Positions 52,581 through 61,632 of a stretch of 64,000 nt of DNA are shown here, in pieces. Both the position numbers and the translations under genes were made by a program. A model generated the notes under the pieces. It did not search any database and was not told where the DNA came from. It was given only the letters and a program-made list of their open reading frames with translations. Source of the stretch: Kiritimatiellota bacterium B12222. Its GTDB lineage: Bacteria > Verrucomicrobiota > Kiritimatiellia > SS1-B-03-39 > UBA6053. Within the stretch, counting starts at the first letter, position 1. The number at the start of each line of letters is the position of its first letter. The stretch spans positions 806,001 through 870,000 of the forward strand of contig CP120722.1 of assembly GCA_029719485.1 (NCBI GenBank), given 5' to 3'.

Positions 52581-54161
52581 GATTCCAACTTCGGTGTCAA
52601 AAAAATCTTCAGGTTGCCGCATAAGAGAGATCCCTGAAATACCGTCATTTGTAACATGTATTTTCGAAAATAACTGTCTAATCGCCACCTTTTGTTTGGC
52701 TGGATCTTGTATTCGATTAAAAGCTAATGCACCACGAGCAAGTCTGCTTATTGCTTGAGTTAGTTCATCATCAGAGGGCGGTAGCGGAGTCTTTCGTTGG
52801 TTGGCTTCAGCTTCCTTAATTTTCTCCGCTAGTTTGCCGGACACTCGATTAAACTGATCAGCTGTTATAGATCCTTCAAGATAATCGTTTTCAATATTTT
52901 CGAATCTACGTTTGAGTTTTTTGCCCTCGGAGACCCAATCTACAACTGTGTTTTCAGATGAGAGCTTCTTAGACTCTTCAACTTTATGATAGGAAGTTAA
53001 AAGGTCATTTAGAAAACTGGGTTTGGTAAGTTCCTTGGATACAAACTCAGCGACTTTCTCATCGGTTGCGTCCTGTCTTTTGTTTTTCAATTCACAAGAG
53101 CAACCCTTTCTGCGATTTAGATAATCGTTTTGTTTACAATAATAATAAGCATGAGACTTTCGATCCTTCCTCTTACCCGAATTGCAATACAGTCTTTCGC
53201 CACAATGACCACAGAAGCCTACACCAGTGAGGAGATGTTTTGTTCCACCCTTACGAGATTCTGACCAATTCCCGTTTGTCGTGTTTAAGAGTTTGTTGAC
53301 TCGATTGAATCGCTCTTGATCTACAGCACCTGGTTCCAAAACTCTTACACGAATAATTTCATCAGCTGTTCGTTTTACTTTTTTTCGATCAGGTGCTTTG
53401 CCGTTCTTAGAGGGGTATTTTTCCTTTCCACGCTTATGGTCGTAGACTCTCCACCCTGTGTAGAGTTCATTTCTCAACTGATTTCTAAGAGTCCTATGAT
53501 GAATCCCTACTCGTCGTCCAAGTTCTGAGAGATTTGTGATTCCTTCCTCATCTACTAACCTAAAAGCTTCGACGACTGGTTGCACTTCAGAATTATAGCT
53601 CCAACATTCAGTGGGCAGTAAGCCCTGCTTTTCTTTGTTTCGATCATATGAAATGCCCATTGGCAAAGTGATTGTAGTTGTTGGTAAACGCCCTTCTTGT
53701 CTTTTCGACTCTTTAGCGCCATGAACTCTTCTTTTTAATGTTCTGACCTCATTCCCCGCCATGAGAGCTTGAAAACCCGTATTGAGATAACCAGAATCAG
53801 TAGAAAGATCATGTTTTTGATCACCACAAAAAAGAGTTGCTTCAGCATCTTGGAATACCTGCAAGAGTGCGAAGTCTTCGAATTGATCAGGTCTAATCAA
53901 TCGATCAATGTCAGCAATGGCAATGCCGTCTATGACTCTAGTTGAAACCATTTTGAGTACTCGCTGAATCTCATATGACTTTGCAACCGTAGTCCCAGAT
54001 ACATCCGAGAGTTCAATCATCTCAATGCATTCGAGATTGTTAGCCTTAATAGTTCGATTAATAACCTCTCGCTGACGTGGAATTCCTGCGCGATCTTCTT
54101 CAGCCTGTTGTTCAGAGCTAACTCGTATTAAGCCGATAACTTTAGATTTTCGTTCATGCAT
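52545..54161 (-). CDS. Large serine recombinase (site-specific integrase)
   Basis: 538 residues, as in large serine integrases. The N-terminal resolvase domain has [20 protein letters not shown] with catalytic Ser15, and [20 protein letters not shown] recombinase domain follows ([25 protein letters not shown]), then a zinc ribbon ([15 protein letters not shown] to CKQ and GCSCELKN, near 325-370). A coiled-coil stretch lies at about 415-465 ([20 protein letters not shown]). Its C-terminal tail (about residues 526-538, [11 protein letters not shown]) is encoded by host yifB DNA. It probably mediates insertion at yifB. Confidence 0.95.
   Translation of the reverse strand: MHERKSKVIGLIRVSSEQQAEEDRAGIPRQREVINRTIKANNLECIEMIELSDVSGTTVAKSYEIQRVLKMVSTRVIDGIAIADIDRLIRPDQFEDFALLQVFQDAEATLFCGDQKHDLSTDSGYLNTGFQALMAGNEVRTLKRRVHGAKESKRQEGRLPTTTITLPMGISYDRNKEKQGLLPTECWSYNSEVQPVVEAFRLVDEEGITNLSELGRRVGIHHRTLRNQLRNELYTGWRVYDHKRGKEKYPSKNGKAPDRKKVKRTADEIIRVRVLEPGAVDQERFNRVNKLLNTTNGNWSESRKGGTKHLLTGVGFCGHCGERLYCNSGKRKDRKSHAYYYCKQNDYLNRRKGCSCELKNKRQDATDEKVAEFVSKELTKPSFLNDLLTSYHKVEESKKLSSENTVVDWVSEGKKLKRRFENIENDYLEGSITADQFNRVSGKLAEKIKEAEANQRKTPLPPSDDELTQAISRLARGALAFNRIQDPAKQKVAIRQLFSKIHVTNDGISGISLMRQPEDFFDTEVGIHMDKGSSPRPT
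52561..52590. other. Left attachment junction (attL) in yifB
   Basis: The yifB reading frame loses its family match here. The opposite-strand recombinase gene ends 16 bases into host DNA, at 52545. The exact crossover cannot be placed without the uninterrupted site. The region GATGAACCCTTGTCCATATG spans the likely core. Confidence 0.65.
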
Positions 54162-54373
54162 GTAAGTTTTCTCGCTAATTTAAATACCCTTTCTTTGTCT
54201 CCAGATTTTACGGCAGATGCCATTTCCGTAATTATTTGTTCCTCATATAGGGCTTGCTCGATGAGGATACTGTGGATGGAATGATCCTGTGTAATGGGTA
54301 GACCATTCCCGTTCATCTGATCTTTATTATCAGAGAATTGTGGGTTTTCGGGAATGGCCTGTTTTGACTTCAT
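54128..54373 (-). CDS. Small protein overlapping the recombinase gene
   Basis: 81 residues, no recognised family. Its stop lies 34 bases inside the recombinase gene, and its ATG shares a base with the stop of the upstream gene (TAATG). The C-terminal half is helical (SILIEQALYEEQIITEMASA, VKSGDKERVFKLARKL). Its position just before the integrase suggests a recombination accessory factor, but no motif shows this. Confidence 0.55.
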   Translation of the reverse strand: MKSKQAIPENPQFSDNKDQMNGNGLPITQDHSIHSILIEQALYEEQIITEMASAVKSGDKERVFKLARKLTCMNENLKLSA

Positions 54374-54981
54374 TAGTCTTCCATGCCCTTTTCATCGTCA
54401 TCGCCCATGATTTCTAACGCTGCAAATTTATTCAATACTTGAACAACATCTTCTTCGGAAGCATTCGCGACTTTATGCGACAGATAGCGTAACTCCGAAA
54501 CTGGATGTAAATTTTTAAACTCAGGATTGAAAGTTGAGCAATGAATCCAGCCATCGATTGAGTCTAATAAAGCTACCTTTTTTGACCCTGAAATATCTTC
54601 GAAATTGAATAGATCATGAATAATTTCAAAAATAGCCACACCTTCATCATAGGTTATTGGGAAAGTTGTATTCATAGAATCTTCCGCCAAGGCCCTTAGA
54701 TTTTGATCTCTGTTTCGCGCAATTTTGTAAACCCAAAGATCAAAATCAATTTTTGTCCATTCCTCCTCAATCTGATTTTGATCTGAGAGAAATTCTCCAT
54801 CAAAGTATCCACTATCTCTCAAGAGGCATTTCGTTTGATCCCCAACCCATGTCAAATATGAGTAATCGTCATCGTTGAGTCCCGTAATTTCTTCAATTTC
54901 CTCATTGGTTGGAGGTTCGATGACCACCGTATTGTTCATTGAATTTTTGTATTCGTAATTTCCAAATCTTAAGTTTTTCAT
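54373..54981 (-). CDS. Protein of unknown function on the element
   Basis: 202 residues, acidic (MNNTVVIEPPTNEEIEEITG, DDDYSYLTWVGDQTKCLLRD; tail ALEIMGDDDEKGMED). A strong AAAGGAG ribosome site precedes the ATG. It is part of the tightly packed minus-strand cargo: 19 bases after the radical SAM gene, 1-base overlap with the next gene. No family is recognised. An interaction role is possible given the acidity, but this is speculative. Confidence 0.65.
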   Translation of the reverse strand: MKNLRFGNYEYKNSMNNTVVIEPPTNEEIEEITGLNDDDYSYLTWVGDQTKCLLRDSGYFDGEFLSDQNQIEEEWTKIDFDLWVYKIARNRDQNLRALAEDSMNTTFPITYDEGVAIFEIIHDLFNFEDISGSKKVALLDSIDGWIHCSTFNPEFKNLHPVSELRYLSHKVANASEEDVVQVLNKFAALEIMGDDDEKGMED

Positions 54982-55000
54982 AATTCCGACTCCTTTTTCA

Positions 55001-55810
55001 TTAAATGTCTAATCCCACAGTCTCTGGTCTCTCCAACCCCACCGCTTCTTTGATCGAATCCTTGTACTTCACCTTGGGGTCGTCTTTGTAGCTCTCATAA
55101 AGCTCGGAGAGGTAAGTATCTGTTTGTTTGGCGAGTAACTCGTCACCTCTCTTTTTGGCAACGTTGTCCTTGGGGCAATTGATTGAGAGGGCTTGTCTCA
55201 ATTGATTAACTCGACCCAACCAAATGGCATCGGTGACGTAGGGCATGGTCTTCGTGACAACCTTGTCGATTCGATTGTCCAACATGGGCTCGGAGGATAC
55301 GCTGGTTGCGAAGCCATTTTTGTATGCCAATTTGAGGCAGTCGAGACGATGCTGAAACATGGGAGCGCCTGGTTCCCAAAATTTCAAAACGGAATCATTT
55401 GCTGACCCAATTGTGAATCGAAACAAGATCTGATCTTTGTATGCTTCACATTCCTCGCAGATCCTTTTTATACAGGGGAGGGTAGGCTTGCTGACGATCA
55501 AGACTTCATTACCTGACTCCAATAGTTTAAGAAGTACGGTGAGGTATTCCTCAATGTTGCGCGGTGTGATATCGTGACTGGTGGGGTACATTATTCGACC
55601 CTCCCTTTTGCGATACCCCTTACCAATGGCCTTCTCATTAAGATCTGGCTTTTTGTTCCAATTCGATGGAGTTTTACGACCAAATCGAATCGCCATCGAT
55701 TTGGCGTAGCAGTATTTGCAGTTCTTTTCGCATCCACTCTGTATATTGACTGAATGGGATGCCCATTCTCCTACGCCATGGGTGGCTTTATTATTTTCTT
55801 TTCTTCTCAT
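55001..55810 (-). CDS. Radical SAM protein, SPL-like (element-borne)
   Basis: 269 residues. The iron-sulfur Cys triad sits at residues 29-36 in IQSGCEKNCKYCYAKSMAIR, CX3CX2C as in radical SAM enzymes. Conserved stretches include IMYPTSHDITPRNIEEYLTV, EVLIVSKPTLPCIKRICEEC, LFRFTIGSANDSVLKFWEPG and TSVSSEPMLDN. This arrangement matches the phage- and element-borne relatives of spore photoproduct lyase and the three-Cys group. Its substrate is unknown; DNA repair or base modification are both possible. AAAGGAG precedes its start. It is grouped with the adenine methyltransferase and unknown genes. Confidence 0.85.
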   Translation of the reverse strand: MRRKENNKATHGVGEWASHSVNIQSGCEKNCKYCYAKSMAIRFGRKTPSNWNKKPDLNEKAIGKGYRKREGRIMYPTSHDITPRNIEEYLTVLLKLLESGNEVLIVSKPTLPCIKRICEECEAYKDQILFRFTIGSANDSVLKFWEPGAPMFQHRLDCLKLAYKNGFATSVSSEPMLDNRIDKVVTKTMPYVTDAIWLGRVNQLRQALSINCPKDNVAKKRGDELLAKQTDTYLSELYESYKDDPKVKYKDSIKEAVGLERPETVGLDI

Positions 55811-56259
55811 TATTTCGCCACTCCTTTACTGAAGTTATTTTCTAATACTGAAGGTAAATATTCATAAGGCTTATAAGGAGTTCCATCACTATTATATTCA
55901 ACTGCGATGGGGACATAATTATTCGAAACACCTGATGCAGAGTTTGTTGATTTAAGAATCAAATTAATTATCCCGTCCTGACAATAAACTGAGGCCATGG
56001 AGAATATGCTTTTACCAATGGGTAATTTTAAAACTCTTATAGAAAGGCTCTGTTCCCACTGTGTTAGTTCTGAGAACAAAGTAACGCATGATGAATTTTT
56101 ACAATTTTGTATTTTAAAGAAATATTCAATAAGTTCATTTATTGAAACGTCCACTTCTCCAAAATTGCATATTTCTGGATCAACTCCTAAATCTTCTACG
56201 CTATATGAAGAGTACTCATTGCCATTGTTATTTCTTATTTTGTTTTTATTTATTTTCAT
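55810..56259 (-). CDS. Protein of unknown function on the element
   Basis: 149 residues, with a 1-base TAATG overlap with the radical SAM gene. The mid-region is INELIEYFFKIQNCKNSSCV; the C-terminal half has alternating hydrophobic residues (IINLILKSTNS, YVPIAVEYNSDG), which suggests a beta-rich fold. A gap of 73 bases separates it from the methyltransferase gene. No family is recognised. Confidence 0.6.
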   Translation of the reverse strand: MKINKNKIRNNNGNEYSSYSVEDLGVDPEICNFGEVDVSINELIEYFFKIQNCKNSSCVTLFSELTQWEQSLSIRVLKLPIGKSIFSMASVYCQDGIINLILKSTNSASGVSNNYVPIAVEYNSDGTPYKPYEYLPSVLENNFSKGVAK

Positions 56260-56332
56260 ATTTTTATCCGACCATTTATATAAAAGCCACCTGGATACAT
56301 ATTTTGATGACAGTTGTTAAATTTGTGTGCTG

Positions 56333-57415
56333 TTATGCAGCTTTCCTAGAGCAACTGATGAGGTATTCATTGGTTGTCTTTTTCCCTGATGTACTATTAC
56401 AGGTTAGGGGAACTAGAAATTTTGATGCCGTAACCTCACGTCCATAAATTCTGGCAAAAGTCATGATCTCATTCGGAGAGATATTGCTGGTGTCATTATA
56501 TGAAATAATGAGAGTGGGGATATGTAAGCTACATTCGAAAATTTTGGCTAACCCTGTAATCGCTGAGGTACGACTTCCGAAATATGTATATGGAGCTAAC
56601 TCGCATTTCGAATCAGTCGGATCTTTGATCAAATGGTCCTCTCCTTTGAGTAACGAAACCAAGTCATCAAGAAATCCGTAATCAGCCTCGTATGATCCTC
56701 CACTCTTTGATGAATAAGGTGGGTCTAAGTATAGAACGTCGGCTTCGATTTCTGGAATTAATGAAAGGGCATCTTGATTATAAACATGGTTGTTTTTGCC
56801 GTTGTCATGAACAAAGTTCGGAAAGGTATTTAGAGCGAAATTCCTAACTTCTTTTTCCAAATCAACCAAAACCATATCTTTAAGTCCAATCGGTTTGTTA
56901 TCACTTCCCCAATGAATATGGGAATATTTGAAGTAGGTTGATATCACCGCAACTGGAATATAAACGGCAATGTTTTTCTTAATAGGGTTATCAAGTTTCT
57001 TAATATTATTCGCCCATGCTTCAAGAAATCGACAATTCTGAACGCCAAATGATATTTTATAGATCTCTAATATGGTATTCATTTCTCCTGATTTACGAAT
57101 ATTTGAGCAGAGTTGATCAAGATCAATATTTGAAAGGCTAGTGGATTGATTTTCGACCAATGCTTTCATTCGTATAGATGGATAGCGCATGACATCATTG
57201 GCGATTACCTGATAGCCTTGATTTTTAAATGTCCATGCAACTATCCCCGTACCACCGAAAACGTCTGCGATGGTGTTGGTTCCTTCAGGGATTTCTTTGA
57301 GTATTTGCGTCAATAAGCGTTTTTTATTTCCGAAGAAATTTGTTCTATAATTCTTAATTACTGGAGGTAGATAATCAGGTTGGATTACTTGCGTGGCAAA
57401 AGGGGAATTCTTCAT
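56333..57415 (-). CDS. D12-class adenine-N6 DNA methyltransferase
   Basis: 360 residues. The SAM-binding motif I is IADVFGGTGIVAWTFKNQG near residue 47, and the catalytic motif IV DPPY is in DVLYLDPPYSSKSGGSYEAD near residue 230. The element-like N-terminal part includes NYRTNFFGNKKRLL (motif X region). It lies 4 bases overlapping the gene upstream. No restriction endonuclease is nearby, so it may be an orphan methylase that protects the element or modulates host genes. The recognition sequence cannot be read from the protein. Confidence 0.9.
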   Translation of the reverse strand: MKNSPFATQVIQPDYLPPVIKNYRTNFFGNKKRLLTQILKEIPEGTNTIADVFGGTGIVAWTFKNQGYQVIANDVMRYPSIRMKALVENQSTSLSNIDLDQLCSNIRKSGEMNTILEIYKISFGVQNCRFLEAWANNIKKLDNPIKKNIAVYIPVAVISTYFKYSHIHWGSDNKPIGLKDMVLVDLEKEVRNFALNTFPNFVHDNGKNNHVYNQDALSLIPEIEADVLYLDPPYSSKSGGSYEADYGFLDDLVSLLKGEDHLIKDPTDSKCELAPYTYFGSRTSAITGLAKIFECSLHIPTLIISYNDTSNISPNEIMTFARIYGREVTASKFLVPLTCNSTSGKKTTNEYLISCSRKAA

Positions 57416-58083
57416 GCTGCCACCTCTTTTGATTCGAGTGAAACTACTGTTTCTGTTGTTTCATTTTTGTCTATAGGAAAGGGGAAATCCACCCATTTCA
57501 TTTCTGTTGCATAGTTAAGTAAAATGAGAATAGTGTCTTTGAAATTATCGCTAACTTCTGGTTTTATTGTTTTAGTATTGTTTTCTTGTTCATCGTTAAA
57601 CTTGCTGAAATCAGCGAGCAATTTTTCAACACGAAGTCTAAGCTTTTCTTCAGTAATAGAGTTGTTTTGCGGTTGATTTGCTGAGCTTGCTATCTCCTTT
57701 TTTAAAGAGCTAACAGACATGTTCTCATTTTTTGCCTTCAACAATAAATTCTTGCGATCTTCAGTAGATAAATTTTTCTTTTGAACGACTATGAAATGAG
57801 TCATTGAGAGGTCCGTAAAAGATATTTCATTTTTCACTTCCTCGTGAACAGTATATGCAACCATATAATTTCTGAGCTGGCTGATTCCGATTAAGGAATC
57901 TTTATGATGGGCAAGTTTTCTGAGGCATTTATCTTCAGTTAGTTTTGATGTATCAATATAGTCTTTTATTAATCGTCCTTGCTCTACCCAGGTCTTTGCA
58001 ACATTTATCAAGTTTTTATTAATTTTACAGATGTAATTTGATGTTAAGGTTTCGATTTCAATAGAATTTGCTTTGTCAGTCAT
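57412..58083 (-). CDS. Protein of unknown function, DUF1016/ParB-like pattern
   Basis: About 223 residues from MTDKANS, preceded by AAAGGAAATCATA as ribosome site. The N-terminal region (VAKTWVEQGRLIKDYID) followed by LIGISQLRNYMVAYTV and LSMTHFIVVQKKNLSTEDRK weakly resembles DUF1016_N and related element-borne DNA-binding proteins. A Lys/Glu-rich C-terminal half follows. It is first in the minus-strand cargo and overlaps the methyltransferase gene by 4 bases. It could set specificity for its partner, but this is inference. Confidence 0.6.
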   Translation of the reverse strand: MTDKANSIEIETLTSNYICKINKNLINVAKTWVEQGRLIKDYIDTSKLTEDKCLRKLAHHKDSLIGISQLRNYMVAYTVHEEVKNEISFTDLSMTHFIVVQKKNLSTEDRKNLLLKAKNENMSVSSLKKEIASSANQPQNNSITEEKLRLRVEKLLADFSKFNDEQENNTKTIKPEVSDNFKDTILILLNYATEMKWVDFPFPIDKNETTETVVSLESKEVAA

Positions 58084-58259
58084 TATGATTTCCTTTGTTG
58101 TAATTTTATATTTTTGTTTATTTATCAACGTTCTGTTTTTGACGAATTGTTCGCTTTGCAGAGGGGCTCGTTGATATGTTTCTGGTAAACAACAAAATTG
58201 CGTTCATGTGACCTCTCGAAAAATAGTATTTTTTAAGAGAAAGCTGTGGGTAAACAAAA

Positions 58260-58284
58260 AACGCCCAGTTTTACTGGGCGTTTT
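58260..58284. terminator. Bidirectional hairpin terminator
   Basis: Perfect 10-bp stem AACGCCCAGT/ACTGGGCGTT with a TTT loop. T run on the plus side, A run on the minus side. It stands between the 57.4-58.1 kb gene start and the 58.4-59.7 kb gene end. Confidence 0.75.
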
Positions 58285-58446
58285 CGAGTTTATATCTGAT
58301 TTTGTCTGTAGCCAATCTATCAAAATAAAAAATCATTCATCGATTGGAATCTGCCTAAAATGAATGAATATTGTGATTGCGTGAAGCATTTATATATACA
58401 TATGTATGTTATCGAATGCTATTCTGTGAGTCCTTATTTTCTACCT

Positions 58447-59715
58447 TTAGTCCACATATGTGTTAGGGCTAAGAATCCCGAAAAATGTTGCTGCTTTATA
58501 AAATTCTGCCCAAAGAAGTATTTCTTCTTCTGTAAGTTCCATTTCTTCCAATATCCCATCGATTGACTTTATTAACCTGCTTGAAGTTTCCGGGCTTCGA
58601 TTATCTGCAACACCTACAATCTTGTCTGGAAAATATTTTTTAAATCCATCCTTATCCATCCATATTTTATTTATTATTCCATTTATTTCTTCGGAAGATT
58701 TTCCATCATGTTTTAAAATTTTCCTGATTAAAACCCCAATATTACGGAACCCTTCATCAAGCAGGAACTTTTCTGTTCGTGGAGATTTTTCAAAATCTTT
58801 CAAAAGGACATTCAAGTCATTAAAGTCCTCTTCCATATAACTGCTGATTGTTTTAAGTTTGTAAAAATTTGGGATTTCCATTCTAACTCCCCATTTACTT
58901 TGAAAAACATGTATTCTCATAGGAAGAATATGTACTCGTTCGATGAATTGATAATCTCCCAAGTAGGTTCCTATCATTTCCAAATTGTATTTTAAACAAA
59001 ACTCACGAAGCATATTGCAGTTTCCATCTGACGAATCCCGAACGTTTTCCGCTTCAAGCCTCCCATCATCAAAATATACCAACCAATCATTATAGGGTTC
59101 TAACCTACCTGCAAATACATAGACCCAATGCTCTTGCCCTATCTGGTCTCTAAGTAATTCAGCTGCCTGATTAAATTCTTCATTTGATAGGAGGCGTCTT
59201 CGCCATGCGATTTGTGATGTTGCTTGGACTGGAGAATGCTTATAATTATCAGTTAATGCCATTCTTCGAGCTATACTGTACCTTTTTCGAGGAACGGTAA
59301 GTAAATTGATTCTAGGGTCCGTAAGCTCAACAAGAAATAAAAGAAATTCAAAATATAAGGACATTAGGTCAAATGGAATATTTGAAATCTCCCATCCGCC
59401 TTCTTTGTCATAAGTTATATGGCTTGATAATCTCTTACCTATCAGATCGCCATACAATTTTGGCCATTGGATACCGCTTTCGAAGATGCTACGCAATTCT
59501 GATTCATTCAATACTGCTAAATCATCAGGAGAAGCTGCGTTATAAAAAACGGAGAACAGCATTTGAAAGCCATTATCCCGGTAGATATCCCTGTACTGCT
59601 TGAGTTCCTCATCAAGCTCACAAATATAATCGCACATGGTATCAACATTTACAAGATAGGCACTAGCGATTGGAGATAGAGTTTTTCCGTCATTCTTAAC
59701 TAAAGCCATGTCCAT
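58447..59715 (-). CDS. Protein of unknown function on the element
   Basis: 422 residues, no recognised domain. The N-terminal half looks helical (TMCDYICELDEELKQYRDIY). The middle part has the beta-strand-like EHWVYVFAGRLEPYNDWLVYF and EMIGTYLGDYQFIERVHI. A long helical tail ends LTEEEILLWAEFYKAATFFG. AT-rich, as are the neighbouring element genes. It is monocistronic between two terminator hairpins. The start could be a few codons later (MALVKN). Confidence 0.65.
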   Translation of the reverse strand: MDMALVKNDGKTLSPIASAYLVNVDTMCDYICELDEELKQYRDIYRDNGFQMLFSVFYNAASPDDLAVLNESELRSIFESGIQWPKLYGDLIGKRLSSHITYDKEGGWEISNIPFDLMSLYFEFLLFLVELTDPRINLLTVPRKRYSIARRMALTDNYKHSPVQATSQIAWRRRLLSNEEFNQAAELLRDQIGQEHWVYVFAGRLEPYNDWLVYFDDGRLEAENVRDSSDGNCNMLREFCLKYNLEMIGTYLGDYQFIERVHILPMRIHVFQSKWGVRMEIPNFYKLKTISSYMEEDFNDLNVLLKDFEKSPRTEKFLLDEGFRNIGVLIRKILKHDGKSSEEINGIINKIWMDKDGFKKYFPDKIVGVADNRSPETSSRLIKSIDGILEEMELTEEEILLWAEFYKAATFFGILSPNTYVD

Positions 59716-59768
59716 ACCTGGGTTTTAGGGTTTATAGAAAACTAGAACATTTAAGGTTAAAGTGAAAA

Positions 59769-59794
59769 GAAAAAACATTTGCCTTTCTAGGCAA
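59769..59794 (-). terminator. Minus-strand terminator
   Basis: Stem TTGCCT/AGGCAA with a TTCT loop, followed on the minus strand by ATGTTTTTTC. It implies a short minus-strand transcript from somewhere within 59801-60104. Confidence 0.55.
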
Positions 59795-59800
59795 GTGACC

Positions 59801-59995
59801 CTAAAGGCTCATGAAAGTAGGCCTTGAATGAGTTTTCCATTTCAAGAATTCTTCATATGCATTTTGGATACCATAAATTTGAAGCCAAATAGCCTGTTCT
59901 CCATGTTTCTCCATGATTTGTAACGAATCTGGTAGCAGAGGGCTATCTAAGGCTCTGGTCCTGTTTTGGGGGTATGCGTATTGGTACCTGACCAA
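59801..59995 (-). CDS. Possible small protein upstream of a terminator
   Basis: 64 residues (MEKHGEQAIWLQIYGIQNAY near the middle). No family and no clear ribosome site. The only support is the terminator 7 bases beyond its stop. It may instead be a small RNA gene or remnant. Confidence 0.3.
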   Translation of the reverse strand: MVRYQYAYPQNRTRALDSPLLPDSLQIMEKHGEQAIWLQIYGIQNAYEEFLKWKTHSRPTFMSL

Positions 59996-60104
59996 AAACT
60001 GCTTTAAAATAATTTTGAGCGTGTGTATTCATCCCAAAAATTGTAGGCACTCCTTGTAACGCAAATGCATTCATAACCTAAGATGTCTTTATCAGATCTT
60101 CAAA

Positions 60105-60947
60105 ATGAAAGTCGAATCATACGAACTTACACATGGTTTAATACTTAAAAAACTGATTTCGAATAGATCTCAGGTTTGTTTGAAAATTTATGAAGGCATC
60201 GAAAACGATTGTCCAACATACGTAATAAATAACGAATACAGATTTTTAATTAAATCACCGACTTACTCATACCTTGATTCGGATGGTGTACCCATAAGGC
60301 AGTATTTATTCTCAGATCTCGAACTTACATTGGGAGTAGTTTCCAAACCGTTACACAACCTGTATATTGCTTTGGTCGTAGACAATGCTCAATTTTCATC
60401 AAAGCAACTCGAAGTCTGTTTGTTGGGGCCTTCTGAAATCAAGACTTTAGCTGAAAGTGATAACAAGGCTTTGTCGAATTTATTTTTAACAAATGAACCA
60501 CGATCAAGCCATTACAGCATAGATGGATGGAAGGATATTGTTGTAAAAATTGATAAAAGTGCTTTCGAGCAATGGGACCTTTTTTGCAAAGGGAATGAAG
60601 CGGTTAGTGCAAACTCAGACAAGACCTCTCCTTCAGCAATGAAAAATCCCTATTTTGTAGGTAGCTTTTATTACGATATTTTCGAATTGATAAGAGATGA
60701 AGGCCCACTAACCAAAAATGAAGTTATTGAAATTCTACATGAAAGAACAGGGAAACCTAAGGGTAGGATCGGTATGTCTGTCTCTGTTGTTATCTCTCCA
60801 AAAGAAGAAGGCGAGGGTAGAGGTGATTGTAGAGGTAGTTACTCAGCACATGGGGAGCAATATTTCGTGAAAAAAGACGCTCAAAATCGATTGATTTTGC
60901 ATGAGCGCTTTCCCTGCCTTCAACCACGCATTCGAGGAAAGGTATAA
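60105..60947 (+). CDS. Protein of unknown function with winged-helix-like C-terminus
   Basis: 280 residues. The N-terminal two-thirds are unrecognised. The C-terminal part from about residue 185 (FYYDIFELIRDEGPLTKNEV, then IEILHERTGKPKGRIGMSVS) resembles a winged-helix fold, ending in a charged stretch (EEGEGRGDCRGSYSAHGEQY). It could bind nucleic acid. It is transcribed towards the repeat region and the ClpX-like gene, which it precedes by 1.3 kb. Confidence 0.6.
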   Translation: MKVESYELTHGLILKKLISNRSQVCLKIYEGIENDCPTYVINNEYRFLIKSPTYSYLDSDGVPIRQYLFSDLELTLGVVSKPLHNLYIALVVDNAQFSSKQLEVCLLGPSEIKTLAESDNKALSNLFLTNEPRSSHYSIDGWKDIVVKIDKSAFEQWDLFCKGNEAVSANSDKTSPSAMKNPYFVGSFYYDIFELIRDEGPLTKNEVIEILHERTGKPKGRIGMSVSVVISPKEEGEGRGDCRGSYSAHGEQYFVKKDAQNRLILHERFPCLQPRIRGKV

Positions 60948-61000
60948 ATTATTATTTCTTCGCCGCGAGGGAAGTTCAGAAATATGAATTTAAGAAGACT

Positions 61001-61075
61001 TTCACTCAAGTAAAAATATTATAGACTATTTTTAACGGTGACTGACTGTATTCAGACCTCATTGGCTTGAGTGAA
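61001..61075. repeat. 10-bp perfect inverted repeat, 55-nt loop
   Basis: TTCACTCAAG at 61001-61010 and CTTGAGTGAA at 61066-61075. Followed by T-rich sequence, so it might end the 60105 transcript. Confidence 0.5.
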
Positions 61076-61189
61076 TTTATCTTTCTTTTACAGTTATAGT
61101 ATGCCCGTTGTCCCGTTTGCTTTACTCTTTGTCTGATTCATTGCATATTTACTCATTCACTTTTACTAAGTGTTTCTTCTCAAAAAGGG

Positions 61190-61207
61190 TCATCAGCAGA
61201 TACCGAT
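61190..61207 (+). repeat. Box A, copy 1
   Basis: TCATCAGCAGATACCGAT, identical to copy 2 at 61633-61650. Followed in both by AAGTGTGCAA. Confidence 0.8.
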
Positions 61208-61415
61208 TAAAAACCTCAAAAAGTGTGCAAAATATTTTAGCCGTTATCGTCAGGGAACCCCTATGAATAAAGGATATTGTGTCTTTTGGGGCTTTTGTAC
61301 CTCTTGGTAAATAATCCTTATCTTTAGTGAGGTGACAAAACAAAGGTTCGCAAACAAGCCCGTAGGGAACCCCTTTGTCTGAAAAATGGGTCTGGTTTTT
61401 CACTATAAAATACTT

Positions 61416-61522
61416 CTGTAGTGAGAATTCTCCATGAGGGCCAGATATTCAGTGTCCTGGTGTCTCCTTGTGCGCAGCGTAGCTTTTCACATGAGTACGG
61501 GGCGTTGGGATTCTCACTGCAG
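61416..61522 (+). repeat. Closed hairpin element C1
   Basis: Arms CTGTAGTGAGAA (61416-61427) and TTCTCACTGCAG (61511-61522) pair with one wobble and extend by further pairs. The interior carries TCCTGGTGTCTCC and GTGCGCAGC. Preceded by CACTATAAAATACTT, similar to the joint between C2 and C3. Confidence 0.7.
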
Positions 61523-61632
61523 ATTCTTCTAAATGTCTCATTGGGGATCTCCAACGCTTACGGTTCCATCTTACCATCTTGATGCGATAATATTGAGATG
61601 GACTGGTAATTTTCAGAAAAAAATAAAAAAAA

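Larger units (their letters stand above)
59716..60104. other. Short intergenic with a terminator and one weak reading frame
   Basis: Holds a minus-strand terminator hairpin (59779-59794) and a 64-codon open frame. No other recognisable features; promoter sequences for the rightward gene at 60105 should lie at its right end. Confidence 0.4.

Noticed and set aside
52570-52758. Plus-strand frame across the yifB-element junction as a fused protein
   Set aside because: It is antisense to the recombinase 3' end, and the yifB frame itself stops at 52624.
56333-57415. Complete restriction-modification system around the D12 methyltransferase
   Set aside because: None of the neighbouring proteins shows a nuclease motif that I can recognise; it is left as an orphan methyltransferase.
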